In this document: positions 1-12,800 of the stretch, one piece after another
How the letters are laid out: every line of letters begins with the position of its first letter
Numbering within the stretch: the first letter of the stretch is position 1
Source of the DNA: an uncultured Clostridia bacterium
Lineage (GTDB): Bacteria; Bacillota; Clostridia; Christensenellales; Pumilibacteraceae
Direction of reading: 5' to 3'
DNA: 64,000 nucleotides
NCBI GenBank assembly: GCA_934229275.1
Contig: CAKQDN010000002.1
Coordinates: 1-64,000 of the forward strand
Translations under genes and position numbers: made by a program
The notes under the pieces: model-generated
Database searches by the model: none
What the model was told of the DNA's origin: nothing
The model's input: the letters and a program-made list of their open reading frames with translations, nothing else

Positions 1-717
1 TTCCACGACTTTTTCGTCGGCGGAGGTGTGCGTTATGAACACTCTGGTTTTATCGGCATGCGGATATGCTTCGATAATGTTTTCGCAGTATTTGGTTATC
101 GCTTTAACCATATTGCCCATATATTTGGAACCTACGGTGATTTTGCCTTCTCTTAAAATGAGCGACGGCTTGATTTTGAGCGCGGTCGCGAAGAAAGACG
201 CAAGTCCCGAGCATCTGCCGCCTTTATACAGGTAGTCCATGGTATCGACCACGAACGAAGTCTGAACGCTGTCCACTCTCGCGAGGCATTTTTCGTAGAT
301 TTCTTTTACCGAGAGTTTGCCTTCGTCGCGCAGATCCGCCGCGTACATCGCGAGCAGTCCCGTGCCGGTGGAGAGCGATTTCGAGTCGATTACATAAACG
401 TTTTTGACCTGCTCGGCAGCGGCTGCGGCGTGTTCGTAACTGGACGACAGTTCTTTGGAAATGTCGAAGTGGATGACCGACGAGCCGTCCGACGTGAGTT
501 TTTCGAAGAACTCCTTGTAGTCCTCCACTCCTTTTGCGGCGGTTTTGGGAAGTTTGCCCGTTTTTGCCACGAAGTCGTAGATCTTGTCGGGCGTGACGTC
601 AAAGCCGTCGTCGAAAGTGTCGTCGCCGAGAATTACCGAAAGCGGAAAAATACCGATGTTGCGTTCGAGGTAATTGTCTCCGAGATCTGCCGTCGAATCC
701 GTAGTGATTTTTATCAT
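1..717 (-). CDS. DegV family protein (C-terminus cut by window edge)
   Basis: The first 239 residues of a DegV protein are present, a family that binds a single fatty acid and, in Firmicutes, can act as the FakB partner of a fatty acid kinase. The N-terminus MIKITTDSTADLG has the family's T-DST start, and the segment DSKSLSTGTGLL with a later YLYKGGRCSG stretch also fits the family. The usual length is about 280 residues, so roughly 40 are missing beyond base 1. The start is the ATG at 717, preceded by AAAAAGGAG. It lies 21 bases after signal peptidase I and is probably the last gene of that operon. A second DegV paralogue is at 26648-27559. Which lipid it binds cannot be told from sequence. 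Confidence 0.9.
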   Translation of the reverse strand, partial: MIKITTDSTADLGDNYLERNIGIFPLSVILGDDTFDDGFDVTPDKIYDFVAKTGKLPKTAAKGVEDYKEFFEKLTSDGSSVIHFDISKELSSSYEHAAAAAEQVKNVYVIDSKSLSTGTGLLAMYAADLRDEGKLSVKEIYEKCLARVDSVQTSFVVDTMDYLYKGGRCSGLASFFATALKIKPSLILREGKITVGSKYMGNMVKAITKYCENIIEAYPHADKTRVFITHTSADEKVVE

Positions 718-738
718 AAATTTATTCTCCTTTTTAGA

Positions 739-1389
739 TTAAAAGCCGAAAAGTATCGAATAGAATACGTTTTCGCCGATTCCGAATTTCATTTTCCCCT
801 TGACCGAGGAAATTTTAACCGCACCGCGCTTACGCGAGTCGAGCGAATTGTTGCGGTTGTCGCCCATTATGAATACTTCGCCATCGCCCACCGTTAAGAT
901 TTTATCTTCGGTGATTTCTTCGCCCGACGACACGACTCCGATTTTTTGGAATTTACCGACGTCGCGCATGGGTTCGGCTATATAGTCCTCTTCGACGGGC
1001 TTGGTCATGTCGTTGCGATAAAATTCTATCGCGCCCTTTTCCGCGTTGAACCTGAACGCTATTTTGTCGCCGGCAACGGCAACCACGCGCTTGATTATCA
1101 GCGTGCTTTTGCCGTCTACGAGGTCGGGCACGTCCGCCACCACTATGTCGCCGACGCGAAAATTTCTGTCAAACCGACCAAGCACGACTTTTTCGCCGTC
1201 ATACAGCGTCGGGTCCATGCTGTGACCGTCCACTATGACCGGCTCGTACATTATTCTCACACCGAGCAGCGCGATGAATAGAATAAGCATAATTCCGAGC
1301 ACGACGTCGAATATTCCGTCGCTTTTACTCGTTCTTTGCCTGTCGAATCTGTCATATACGCCGGCGTTGTCGAAAAAAGGATTTTCCAT
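739..1389 (-). CDS. lepB: Signal peptidase I (S26 family)
   Basis: This 216-residue membrane protease removes signal peptides from proteins exported by Sec or Tat. One membrane segment lies near residues 27-48, with the catalytic domain outside. The nucleophile motif GHSMDP puts the catalytic Ser at 57, and the general-base Lys is residue 100 in IIKRVVAVAGD. The conserved box GDNRNNSLDSR follows at about 176-186. Length and single N-terminal membrane anchor match Gram-positive SipS-type enzymes. The start at 1389 is one base after the stop of the upstream hydrolase-like gene, with only a weak ribosome binding site, so translational coupling is likely. It shares the promoter at 3046-3074. Confidence 0.93.
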   Translation of the reverse strand: MENPFFDNAGVYDRFDRQRTSKSDGIFDVVLGIMLILFIALLGVRIMYEPVIVDGHSMDPTLYDGEKVVLGRFDRNFRVGDIVVADVPDLVDGKSTLIIKRVVAVAGDKIAFRFNAEKGAIEFYRNDMTKPVEEDYIAEPMRDVGKFQKIGVVSSGEEITEDKILTVGDGEVFIMGDNRNNSLDSRKRGAVKISSVKGKMKFGIGENVFYSILFGF

Positions 1390-1390
1390 A

Positions 1391-3016
1391 TCACACCAAT
1401 ATTATAGAATTGAGAAGCAGTTTACCGTCGCTCTCGATCGTAAAGCAACTAATGTCGTCGAAGTTTTCCAGTCGCAGCGCTCCGCAGCGGAACGAATCAG
1501 CGCGCAGATTGACTTTTATCCACTCTTTATAGCCGCGAAGGTGCGACGTATGCGTATAGTTTAAGTAGTCGTCGCCTTTTTTGCTTGCGATAGTAACGTT
1601 CATACGCATTTCGCTTTCGATGTACACGGTTACCTGAATGTACGTTTTTCCGACCGTTCTGTAACGGTATTCGCCGAATTTGAACGTGGACAGCGAATCG
1701 AAGTCGCTCGTCACGCCTTTAAGTCCGTATTCGCCCGTTTCGAGATAGGGCGAAAGCGAGCCTTTTTCTCCGCTGCCGGCAAGCACGGTCCAGTCGTCGA
1801 TGCCGTCCTCGACCGCGTACAATAGGTGCGCCTTCGCGCAGTCGGCAGGCTTGACTTTCATAAGAAACGGTATGTTCTGAACCAGTTCGCTGGTAACGGA
1901 AAAGCCGTTTTTATACGTTACCGTCACATACGCGCAGGTTTTTTCCTTGGGGGCGTAGGCGTTGATTCTTGCCATGTAACTGCCGTCCTGAACGAACGAC
2001 AAGGGGTATTTGTGCCAGTTTTTATACGCAAACGGCATATCGCCTTCCGACACGAACAATTTTACGTCGGTAATCGGCTGCGAACTGTCGGTTTTGACGT
2101 CGTAGAACAAATCTCTGCCGCTCTCTCTCGCCGCTATTTCCGGCTGGCGGGGCAGTTGATCGGGACTTGCGAAGTTGCATTGATCGGCGAAAATGCGAAT
2201 ATTGCGCATTTGTTCGTCGCTGAGCAGTCCGCACCTTCTTTCGCCTATTACGAAAAAGCACTTGTTATTGCGGACGTTGTTTGTAAGGTCGCTCATGTAT
2301 TCGATGCTGTTGTCGCGCGCGTTGCTTGCCACTTCCGCAAGCACGGGAACGCTTATATCTCCTGCGTACGGCGCGTTGTCGATGCAAATATTGTACTGCA
2401 TCTGTTTCGTTCCGGTGAGCAGCGACTCGCCGACGTAGCCCGAGTTGAACAAAGCGATTCCGCAAGCGAGATTTTTTTCGACGTAAGCGGCTTTCCACAC
2501 CTGAAACGCGCCCGTTTTTACGCCGAAAACGCTTATTTTTCCGCTGATTTCGCGTCGGCTTTCGAGATAAGTCACGCCGCGAAGCATCAGCGTCGCCCAC
2601 ACATACCAGCACGACTGCTTGGGATTATCGGGAAGTCCTTTCCCTGCGTCCGGGTGGACGAAATAGTTTGCTTCTTCGAGCGAGTGAGGATACACGGTGT
2701 AGAGATCTGCGCGGCGTTTTCCGGCGTAGTCGATCGCAAGCACGCAATAACCGGCTTCGAGCAACATATTGACGTACGTCGGGTCGAAAACGTCCATGAC
2801 GTCGTTCATGATGACGACGCCCGCGCCGTTAATTTCTTTCGGGCGGTAGAATTGCGAAAAAATACGCGTACAACCGTCTGCGCACGGATCTCCGTTGAAA
2901 TAAAGATATTCGACTGTTCGATCCGCCTGCTCTTCGGAAGAAATGACGGTCTGATCGAGCGGTTGCGCTCTTCTGTCGTAATTCTTCCACAGCGTGGCGG
3001 TGGTAAAAAGTTCCAC
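1391..3016 (-). CDS. Alpha/beta-hydrolase-like protein lacking the nucleophile serine
   Basis: A 541-residue cytoplasmic protein with no signal peptide. The first ~280 residues look like an alpha/beta hydrolase of the acetyl-xylan-esterase/dienelactone-hydrolase type: a strand (AGVVIMNDV, ~65-73), CVLAIDYAG (~91-99), then the elbow region. The elbow, normally G-x-S-x-G, reads GVKTG at 165-169, so Lys167 stands where the catalytic Ser should be. The remaining ~250 residues form a beta-rich region resembling a carbohydrate-binding module. The start is a GTG at 3014-3016 with AAGGAG upstream. It is the first gene of an operon with lepB and degV. It may be a non-catalytic binding protein, or it may use other residues. 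The family assignment is moderate and the substrate is unknown. Confidence 0.55.
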   Translation of the reverse strand: MELFTTATLWKNYDRRAQPLDQTVISSEEQADRTVEYLYFNGDPCADGCTRIFSQFYRPKEINGAGVVIMNDVMDVFDPTYVNMLLEAGYCVLAIDYAGKRRADLYTVYPHSLEEANYFVHPDAGKGLPDNPKQSCWYVWATLMLRGVTYLESRREISGKISVFGVKTGAFQVWKAAYVEKNLACGIALFNSGYVGESLLTGTKQMQYNICIDNAPYAGDISVPVLAEVASNARDNSIEYMSDLTNNVRNNKCFFVIGERRCGLLSDEQMRNIRIFADQCNFASPDQLPRQPEIAARESGRDLFYDVKTDSSQPITDVKLFVSEGDMPFAYKNWHKYPLSFVQDGSYMARINAYAPKEKTCAYVTVTYKNGFSVTSELVQNIPFLMKVKPADCAKAHLLYAVEDGIDDWTVLAGSGEKGSLSPYLETGEYGLKGVTSDFDSLSTFKFGEYRYRTVGKTYIQVTVYIESEMRMNVTIASKKGDDYLNYTHTSHLRGYKEWIKVNLRADSFRCGALRLENFDDISCFTIESDGKLLLNSIILV

Positions 3017-3045
3017 TTGCCGCTCCTTAATCGCTTGATGGAAAT

Positions 3046-3074
3046 ATTTTACTATATTCTTCGGGTTTTGTCAA
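3046..3074 (-). promoter_or_regulatory. Promoter of the hydrolase-lepB-degV operon
   Basis: On the minus strand, TTGACA (3069-3074) is separated by 17 bases from TAAAAT (3046-3051), a near-consensus sigma-A promoter. It lies about 30 bases upstream of the GTG start at 3016. Confidence 0.8.
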
Positions 3075-3087
3075 GTTTTTGCACGGG

Positions 3088-3693
3088 TCACGGCGCCAGC
3101 ACGACTATTACTATAAGCGCATTGAATATGACGCAAAGCGCGCTTTCAACGACGGTTATTATGAATTTCGCATTGTTTTTAGCCGCTATGCGTTCCATGT
3201 CGGGATGAACGGGCAGTCCTTCGCCCTGAGGCGGCAGACACTCTTTTCTCGCAAAGCCGAGGGCGATCGACGACAGAATCATTACCGCCGCCACTGGAAG
3301 ATAGAACACAGCCCACACCGCTTTTTCGACGACGCCGATCTTACTTTCTCCGCCGATCGATTTAAGCGCAAGCACGAACACGATAAGAACGAGCGCGATT
3401 GCCGCAGCGACGTAAGTCAGCGCGACCGCAATATACTGCATCTGCGAGCATAGAAACGCTCGGCAGTCGTTATTCTTTTTAAGTCCGGAAGATAGTATGA
3501 TCCACGAAACCGACGCCATGACGACACAGGCTATTCCCTGCCACAATCCCACGCTGCCGGCAAGTTGCACCACCGCCGGAAAGTCCGGAATTTTCGGAGC
3601 AAACGCATACGAAAAAATTCCGAAAAGAACGTATACCGCGCCCGAAACGAATAAAGTGTAAAGCGACGCTTTGGCAAGTTTTACATATTTCAC
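3088..3693 (-). CDS. Small integral membrane protein, unknown function
   Basis: A 201-residue hydrophobic protein with about five membrane segments (roughly residues 10-30, 45-65, 85-110, 125-145 and 175-198) and a short soluble loop containing CLPPQGEGLPVHPDM. I do not recognise the family. The longest open frame starts at 3720, but the GTG at 3691-3693 is preferred: GGAGGG sits seven bases upstream at 3701-3706, and the region above it holds a palindrome that looks like an operator. The gene is divergent from the glutaminase-like gene at 3869. Confidence 0.7.
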   Translation of the reverse strand: MKYVKLAKASLYTLFVSGAVYVLFGIFSYAFAPKIPDFPAVVQLAGSVGLWQGIACVVMASVSWIILSSGLKKNNDCRAFLCSQMQYIAVALTYVAAAIALVLIVFVLALKSIGGESKIGVVEKAVWAVFYLPVAAVMILSSIALGFARKECLPPQGEGLPVHPDMERIAAKNNAKFIITVVESALCVIFNALIVIVVLAP

Positions 3694-3712
3694 CGTAATA
3701 CCCTCCGTTAAG

Positions 3713-3745
3713 GGTTGCACAATGCAACCGTTTTTTTACATTATA
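3713..3745 (-). promoter_or_regulatory. Extended -10 promoter with overlapping palindromic operator
   Basis: On the minus strand TGATATAAT (TATAAT at 3740-3745) is an extended -10 element with no clear -35. Immediately downstream, at the expected transcription start, lies the perfect inverted repeat GGTTGCA-CAA-TGCAACC (3713-3729). Position and symmetry suggest a repressor site controlling the membrane protein gene at 3693. Confidence 0.55.
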
Positions 3746-3807
3746 TCACATTTTGAACTCATTTACCAGCCCAAAAACAAAAAAAATAATTTTTTTATGG
3801 AAAACGG

Positions 3808-3836
3808 TTGTTTTTGCCGCTTCGGTTTGATATAAT
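3808..3836 (+). promoter_or_regulatory. Promoter of glutaminase-like gene
   Basis: TTGTTT (3808-3813), a 17-base spacer, then TATAAT (3831-3836) preceded by TGA. The -35 region includes CGGTTG, which matches one half of the palindrome at 3713-3729, so both divergent genes might answer to the same regulator. Confidence 0.6.
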
Positions 3837-3868
3837 TTGGTCATATCCAAAATTTTAAGGAGAAAACT

Positions 3869-6001
3869 ATGCAATCACAGAAAAATACGGTAAAACAGCA
3901 GTTACCCGCATATCCGCTGTTTGTCAAAGACCCCTTCTTCTCGATATGGTCGCCGAGCGAAAAACTCAACGAAAGCAACACCATATTCTGGACGGGAAAA
4001 ACGGTAAAGACGTTCGGACTGGTTTATGCCGACGGCAAAACTTATTCCTTTATGGGTTTACAGGAAAAAGCGGAAAACCTCACGCAGACCTCTTTAAAAG
4101 TGACGGCTTTCGGCACCGAATACGGCTTTACTTGCGATAAATTCGACCTGAAAGTCACGTTCACCTCGCCGCTCATGCCCGACGATCTTACGACGCTTTC
4201 CTGCCCGGTTTGCTATGCCGACTACACCCTTACTCCCAAAACCGAACTCAAAGAAGTTACGGTTGCGATGTACCTCGACGAAGCATACTGCTACGACAGA
4301 ATGACCATGCCCGTGCGTATGGGTAAAATCAAGTCGAACGGCTACGAAACCGCTTGGTTCGGACTTAAAAAGCAACTCGTAATGAGCCAGTCGTACGACG
4401 ATTCCTCCGCAGAATGGGGATATTGGTACGTTTCCGGCAACAACGCCGCAATCGCTTCCGACAATATGCTTAAACGCTTCGTCGCATGCGGCGCGCTCAA
4501 CTTCGACTTCGACGAAAACAGAAGAAAGTACATTTTGGCGTACGATAAGCGCGAAAACGCGTCCGAGGCTTTCTCCGGAACGTTCACCGTCGCTTTCGAC
4601 GACACCGTTTCCATCTTCTACTTCGGCGATTGGCTGAAAGGCTACTACTTCAACGAAGGCAAAACCATTCTCGACGCCATCGAGGACGCGAGAGTAAATA
4701 AAGAAAAAGTATTCGCGAAGTGCGAGAGTTTCGACAGAAAACTCAAAAAAGCGGCAAAACCGTACGGCGAAGATTATCTGCTCGTGCTGTATGCCGGACT
4801 GCGTCAGGCGGTCGGCGCACACAAACTGGTCAAAGACAAGCAGGGCAAGCCCTTGTTCCTGTCCAAAGAGTGCCACTCCAACGGCTGTCTTGCAACCGTC
4901 GACGTAAGTTATCCGTCCGTTCCGCTGTTCCTTTTGTATAATCCCACGCTCGTGGAAGGCATGATGCGCCCCATCTACAAGTTTGCAAAAATGCCCGTGT
5001 GGGAAGGCGATTTCGCTCCGCACGACGTCGGAACCTACCCCTACGCTTGCGGTCAGATTTACGCGCTCATCGGCAGAAAGAACGGCGCGCACTACAGCGA
5101 AGATTTCTACGACAGAAACATTTATCGCAATCACGACTACGACTGCGACACTTCCTACACCTATCCCTTCTTCTACATGCTCCCGGCAGGCAGCAACGTT
5201 TACGATTTCAAATATCAGATGCCCGTCGAAGAGTGCGGCAACATGCTGATTATGCAGGCGGCTGCTCTGCTCGCAGGCGGAGATATTAAACTCGCGCGCG
5301 ACAATTTCGACCTGATGTCCACTTGGGTGGAATACCTGATTAAATACGGTCTGGTGCCGGGCGACCAACTCTGCACCGACGACTTTGCCGGACATCTCGA
5401 CAAGAATATCAACCTGTCCGTGAAGGCAATCGTGGGCATCGAGGCTTACGCTATCGTTGCCGACAAGTTGGGCGAAACCGCAATTGCCGACAAAATGCAC
5501 AAAAAGGCGAAAGAATACGCCGTCGAGTGGAAGAAAATGTGCGTTAAAGAAGGCAAGAACACACCGCTCGTGTTCGACGGTAACCCCGACGAAACGTTCA
5601 GTCTGAAATACAATATGGCGTTCGACGTCATGTTCGGAAGCGGACTGTTCGACGAGCAGACTCGTGAAAAAGAAGTGGATACCTACATCGAAAAGAGCAA
5701 TCGCTACGGCGTTCCGCTGGATAACAGAAGCACCTACACCAAGTCCGACTGGATTTTGTGGACCACCACGCTTACGAGCGATATCGAAAAGCGTAAAGCG
5801 CTTATCGCTCCCGTGGCGACCTTCCTGCGCGAAACCACGACACGCTATCCCTTCACCGATTGGTACTACACCGACAGCGGTCTTATTAAGGGTAATATCG
5901 ACCGCCACGGCAAACATTCCGGCTTTAAGAACAGAACGGTTCAGGGCGGATTGTTTATCACCTTGCTCGCAGACAGCGGTAAGTTGAAATTGAAAAAATA
6001 A
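3869..6001 (+). CDS. Glutaminase A-like protein (DUF5127/DUF4965 type)
   Basis: A 710-residue protein resembling the glutaminase A (GtaA) family: an N-terminal beta-sandwich (about 1-280) and a C-terminal alpha/alpha-barrel-like part. Diagnostic stretches are DVSYPSVPLFLLYNP at 345-359 and FAPHDVGTYPYACG from 382, followed by PVEECGNMLIM and a late WILWTTTL motif. Fungal homologues are secreted and said to act on L-glutamine; in bacteria the same architecture is common in gut species with unproven substrates and may act on sugars. No signal peptide is visible, so this copy is probably cytoplasmic. The start ATG follows AAGGAG. It is a single-gene unit with its own promoter and terminator. Confidence 0.75.
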   Translation: MQSQKNTVKQQLPAYPLFVKDPFFSIWSPSEKLNESNTIFWTGKTVKTFGLVYADGKTYSFMGLQEKAENLTQTSLKVTAFGTEYGFTCDKFDLKVTFTSPLMPDDLTTLSCPVCYADYTLTPKTELKEVTVAMYLDEAYCYDRMTMPVRMGKIKSNGYETAWFGLKKQLVMSQSYDDSSAEWGYWYVSGNNAAIASDNMLKRFVACGALNFDFDENRRKYILAYDKRENASEAFSGTFTVAFDDTVSIFYFGDWLKGYYFNEGKTILDAIEDARVNKEKVFAKCESFDRKLKKAAKPYGEDYLLVLYAGLRQAVGAHKLVKDKQGKPLFLSKECHSNGCLATVDVSYPSVPLFLLYNPTLVEGMMRPIYKFAKMPVWEGDFAPHDVGTYPYACGQIYALIGRKNGAHYSEDFYDRNIYRNHDYDCDTSYTYPFFYMLPAGSNVYDFKYQMPVEECGNMLIMQAAALLAGGDIKLARDNFDLMSTWVEYLIKYGLVPGDQLCTDDFAGHLDKNINLSVKAIVGIEAYAIVADKLGETAIADKMHKKAKEYAVEWKKMCVKEGKNTPLVFDGNPDETFSLKYNMAFDVMFGSGLFDEQTREKEVDTYIEKSNRYGVPLDNRSTYTKSDWILWTTTLTSDIEKRKALIAPVATFLRETTTRYPFTDWYYTDSGLIKGNIDRHGKHSGFKNRTVQGGLFITLLADSGKLKLKK

Positions 6002-6024
6002 GTAATCGGCAATTTTTAATAGCA

Positions 6025-6062
6025 AAAAATCGGTTGAGCAAAATCGCTCTGCCGATTTTTTT
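6025..6062 (+). terminator. Rho-independent terminator after the glutaminase-like gene
   Basis: The stem AAAAATCGG/CCGATTTTT encloses a second small stem GAGC/GCTC and runs into a T-rich tail ending near 6062. It lies 24 bases after the stop codon. Confidence 0.8.
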
Positions 6063-6215
6063 CTTACTTTTTTGAAAAAAAGTAAACGGACAGCCAAAGG
6101 ACGCCTGTCCCTACAAAAAGAAGAAAAAAGTGCATTTACCACACTCCCCAAACTCAAAAGTTTTTTTGCCACTTTTTTCCAAAAAAGTGCGGTGCCTGCT
6201 TTTTTACAAAAAAGT
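6063..6215. repeat. Dispersed intergenic palindromic repeat, copy 1
   Basis: The segment contains, in order, a hairpin TTACTTTTTT/AAAAAAAGTAA (6064-6085), the block GGACAGCCAAAGGACGCC followed by TGTCC, an A-rich stretch, the block CTCAAAAGTTTTTTTGCC, and hairpins CACTTTTTT/AAAAAAGTG (6170-6189) and GCTTTTTTACAAAAAAGT (6198-6215). The same modules in the same order recur at 56327-56467, with a short form at 42665-42704. It sits between two converging genes. Confidence 0.7.
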
Positions 6216-6277
6216 ATGGAAAATGCGCACGGAGAATAAACTTCGTACGCATTTTTGTTTTAGTTATTTAGTTTCGC

Positions 6278-9874
<3,597 letters not shown>

Positions 9875-9893
9875 CTAACTAATCTCCTTGCAA

Positions 9894-12800
9894 TTAAAGG
9901 TCGTCGTCGGATTTGTCGTCGTCATCGAACAGATCGTCGTCGGGCGTATCGTTATCCGCAGCGTCGTCTATCACGAGATCGTCGGACTTGAACAGGTCGT
10001 CGAAGTTGAATTCGTCGTCCGTAATATCGGATTTGTCGCCGCCTTCTTCGTCGTCCTCGTCCAATTCTTCGTCGAACAGATTGTGCGAAATATCGAATTC
10101 CTTGTCGTCGAAATGTACGTCCTCGCCCGAATAATGCTTCTTCTTTTCTGCATTTTCGTCGAATTCGTCGCGTTCGTCCTCGATAAGTTCGCGAATTCCG
10201 ATTTCCTCGTGGTTCTCGTTAAGCACTTTGATGTCGAGCGCGAGCGACTGCAGTTCTTTAATAAGCACTTTGAACGATTCGGGAACGCCGGGTTCGTTCT
10301 GATTGGTGCCTTTGACGATGGATTCGTACGTCTTGACACGACCGACTATATCGTCGGACTTGACGGTCATGATTTCCTGCAACACGTTTGCGGCGCCGTA
10401 AGCGTACAATGCCCAGACTTCCATTTCGCCGAAACGCTGACCGCCGAACTGCGCTTTTCCGCCCAGAGGCTGCTGCGTTACCATGGAGTACGGACCGGTG
10501 GAACGAGCGTGGATTTTATCGTCAACCAAGTGGTTGAGTTTTATCATGTACATGTAGCCGACGGTTGCGGGATTTTCGAAAGGCTCGCCCGTTCTGCCGT
10601 CGTACATCTGAATTTTGCCGTTGACTTCGCCGTTATTGATAAAGCCGTTGTCCTGCAAAAGTTTGTGAATATCGCTTTCCAGCGCGCCGTCGAAGACAGG
10701 CGTTGCGACCTTCCAGCCCAGTGCTTTCGCTACCAGTCCGAGATGGACTTCGAGCACCTGACCGATGTTCATACGGGAAGGCACGCCCAAGGGGTTGAGC
10801 ACGATCTGAAGCGGAGTTCCGTCTTCCATGAACGGCATATCCTCCTGCGGCAGAATTCTGGATACGACACCCTTGTTTCCGTGACGGCCTGCCATTTTAT
10901 CGCCGACGCCTATCTTTCTCTTCTGAGCGATGTAGACGCGGACGAGTTTGTTGACGCCGGGGGTCATTTCATCTTTATTTGCTCTCGTGAACACTTTGAC
11001 GTCCACTATGATACCGCCTTCGCCGTGCGGAACGCGCAGAGAAGTATCGCGCACTTCGCGTGCTTTTTCGCCGAATATCGCGCGGAGCAGTCTTTCTTCG
11101 GGAGTGAGTTCGGTTTCGCCCTTGGGGGTAACTTTACCGACAAGAATATCGCCGGACTTGACTTCCGCACCGATGCGGACGATACCGTTTTCGTCGAGGT
11201 TTTTAAGCGCGTCGTCGCCGACGTTCGGAATGTCGCGCGTGATTTCCTCTTCGCCGAGTTTGGTGTCGCGCGCTTCGTGTTCGTATTCCGCGATGTGAAT
11301 GGACGTAAACGCGTCGTCCTTAACCACTTTTTCGCTGATAAGGATTGCGTCCTCGTAGTTGTAACCTTCCCAACTCATGAAGCCGATGAGAATGTTTCTT
11401 CCGAGTGCGAGTTCGGCGTCCTTGGTGCTGGGACCGTCTGCGATGACCTGACCGGGAGTGACTTTATCGCCCTTGGAAACGGCAGGTTTCTGATTGATGC
11501 AGGTACCCTGGTTGGAGCCGATGAATTTCTTTAAAGTATAAGTTGCGTAAACTCCGTCCGCTCTTTCCTCTCTGGAAACGTTTTCGACGATTTCGAATTC
11601 GCTGGAGACGGGCGGGAGCGTCGTGTCTTCTTTTACGACGATTGTGGACGCGTCTACATATACGACTTCGCCTGCACGGTTTGCCGTTACCATAACGCCG
11701 GAATCGTACGCGAGTTTATGCTCGATACCCGTGCCGACGATAGGCGTTTCGGGCTGGAGCAGCGGCACTGCCTGACGTTGCATGTTGGAGCCCATGAGCG
11801 CACGGTTGGTATCGTCGTTTTCGAGGAACGGAATGAGCGCGGTTGCGACGGATATCATCTGACGGGGGCTTACGTCCACGAAATCGATTTCGTCGCGGTT
11901 GACTTCGGCTATATCGTCGCGATAACGCATAAGCACACGCTCTTTTTCGAACCAGCCGTTCTCGTCGAGCGGTTCGTTCGCCTGAGCGACTCTGTATCTG
12001 TCCTCTTCGTCTGCCGCCATGTACACGACTTCGTCGGTAACGCGGTGATTGACCTTGTCCACTCTTCTGTAAGGAGCCTCGATAAAGCCGTACTCGTTTA
12101 CTCTCGCATAGGAAGAAAGCGAGTTGATAAGACCGATGTTCTGTCCTTCAGGCGTTTCTATCGGGCACATTCTGGAATAGTGAGTATAGTGAACGTCACG
12201 CACTTCGAAGGACGCGCGGTCACGATTAAGTCCGCCCGGTCCGAGTGCGGAGAGTTTTCTCTTGTGAGTGAGTTCTGCAATCGGGTTGGTTTCGTCCATG
12301 AACTGGCTGAGCTGCGAAGATCCGAAGAATTCCTTCACCGCGCTGGTTACGGGACGAATGTTGATGAGCGACTGCGGAGTGGGCGGCTCGTTATCTTTCT
12401 GAATCTGCATTCTTTCGCGAACGACGCGTTCCAGTCTTGCGATACCGATGCGGAACTGGTTCTGAAGCAGTTCGCCCACCGAACGCACGCGACGATTGCC
12501 GAGGTGGTCGATGTTGTCAACCGAGCCAACGCCGTAGCGCAGTCCGGTGATATAGTTTACGGTCGCGAGAACGTCCTCGACGAGCAGATGTTTGACGACG
12601 AGAAGCGCCTCGTTTTCTTTAATAAGAGTTTTAAGCGTTTCTTTGTCGCCGGCTGCCTTTTCGATAAGTCCTTTCAGGATGGGATAATACACCATTTCGG
12701 TGATGCCGAGTTCTGCCGGATCGCAATCGACGAAGCATTTAAGGTCGACGTGAGCGTTGCCCATTACGACGTGCTTGCCTTCGGGTGCGGAATCGGCTTC

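Noticed and set aside
3694..3720. GTG at 3718-3720 as start of the small membrane protein
   Set aside because: It lies in the palindrome at the predicted transcription start; the GTG at 3693 has a good ribosome binding site.
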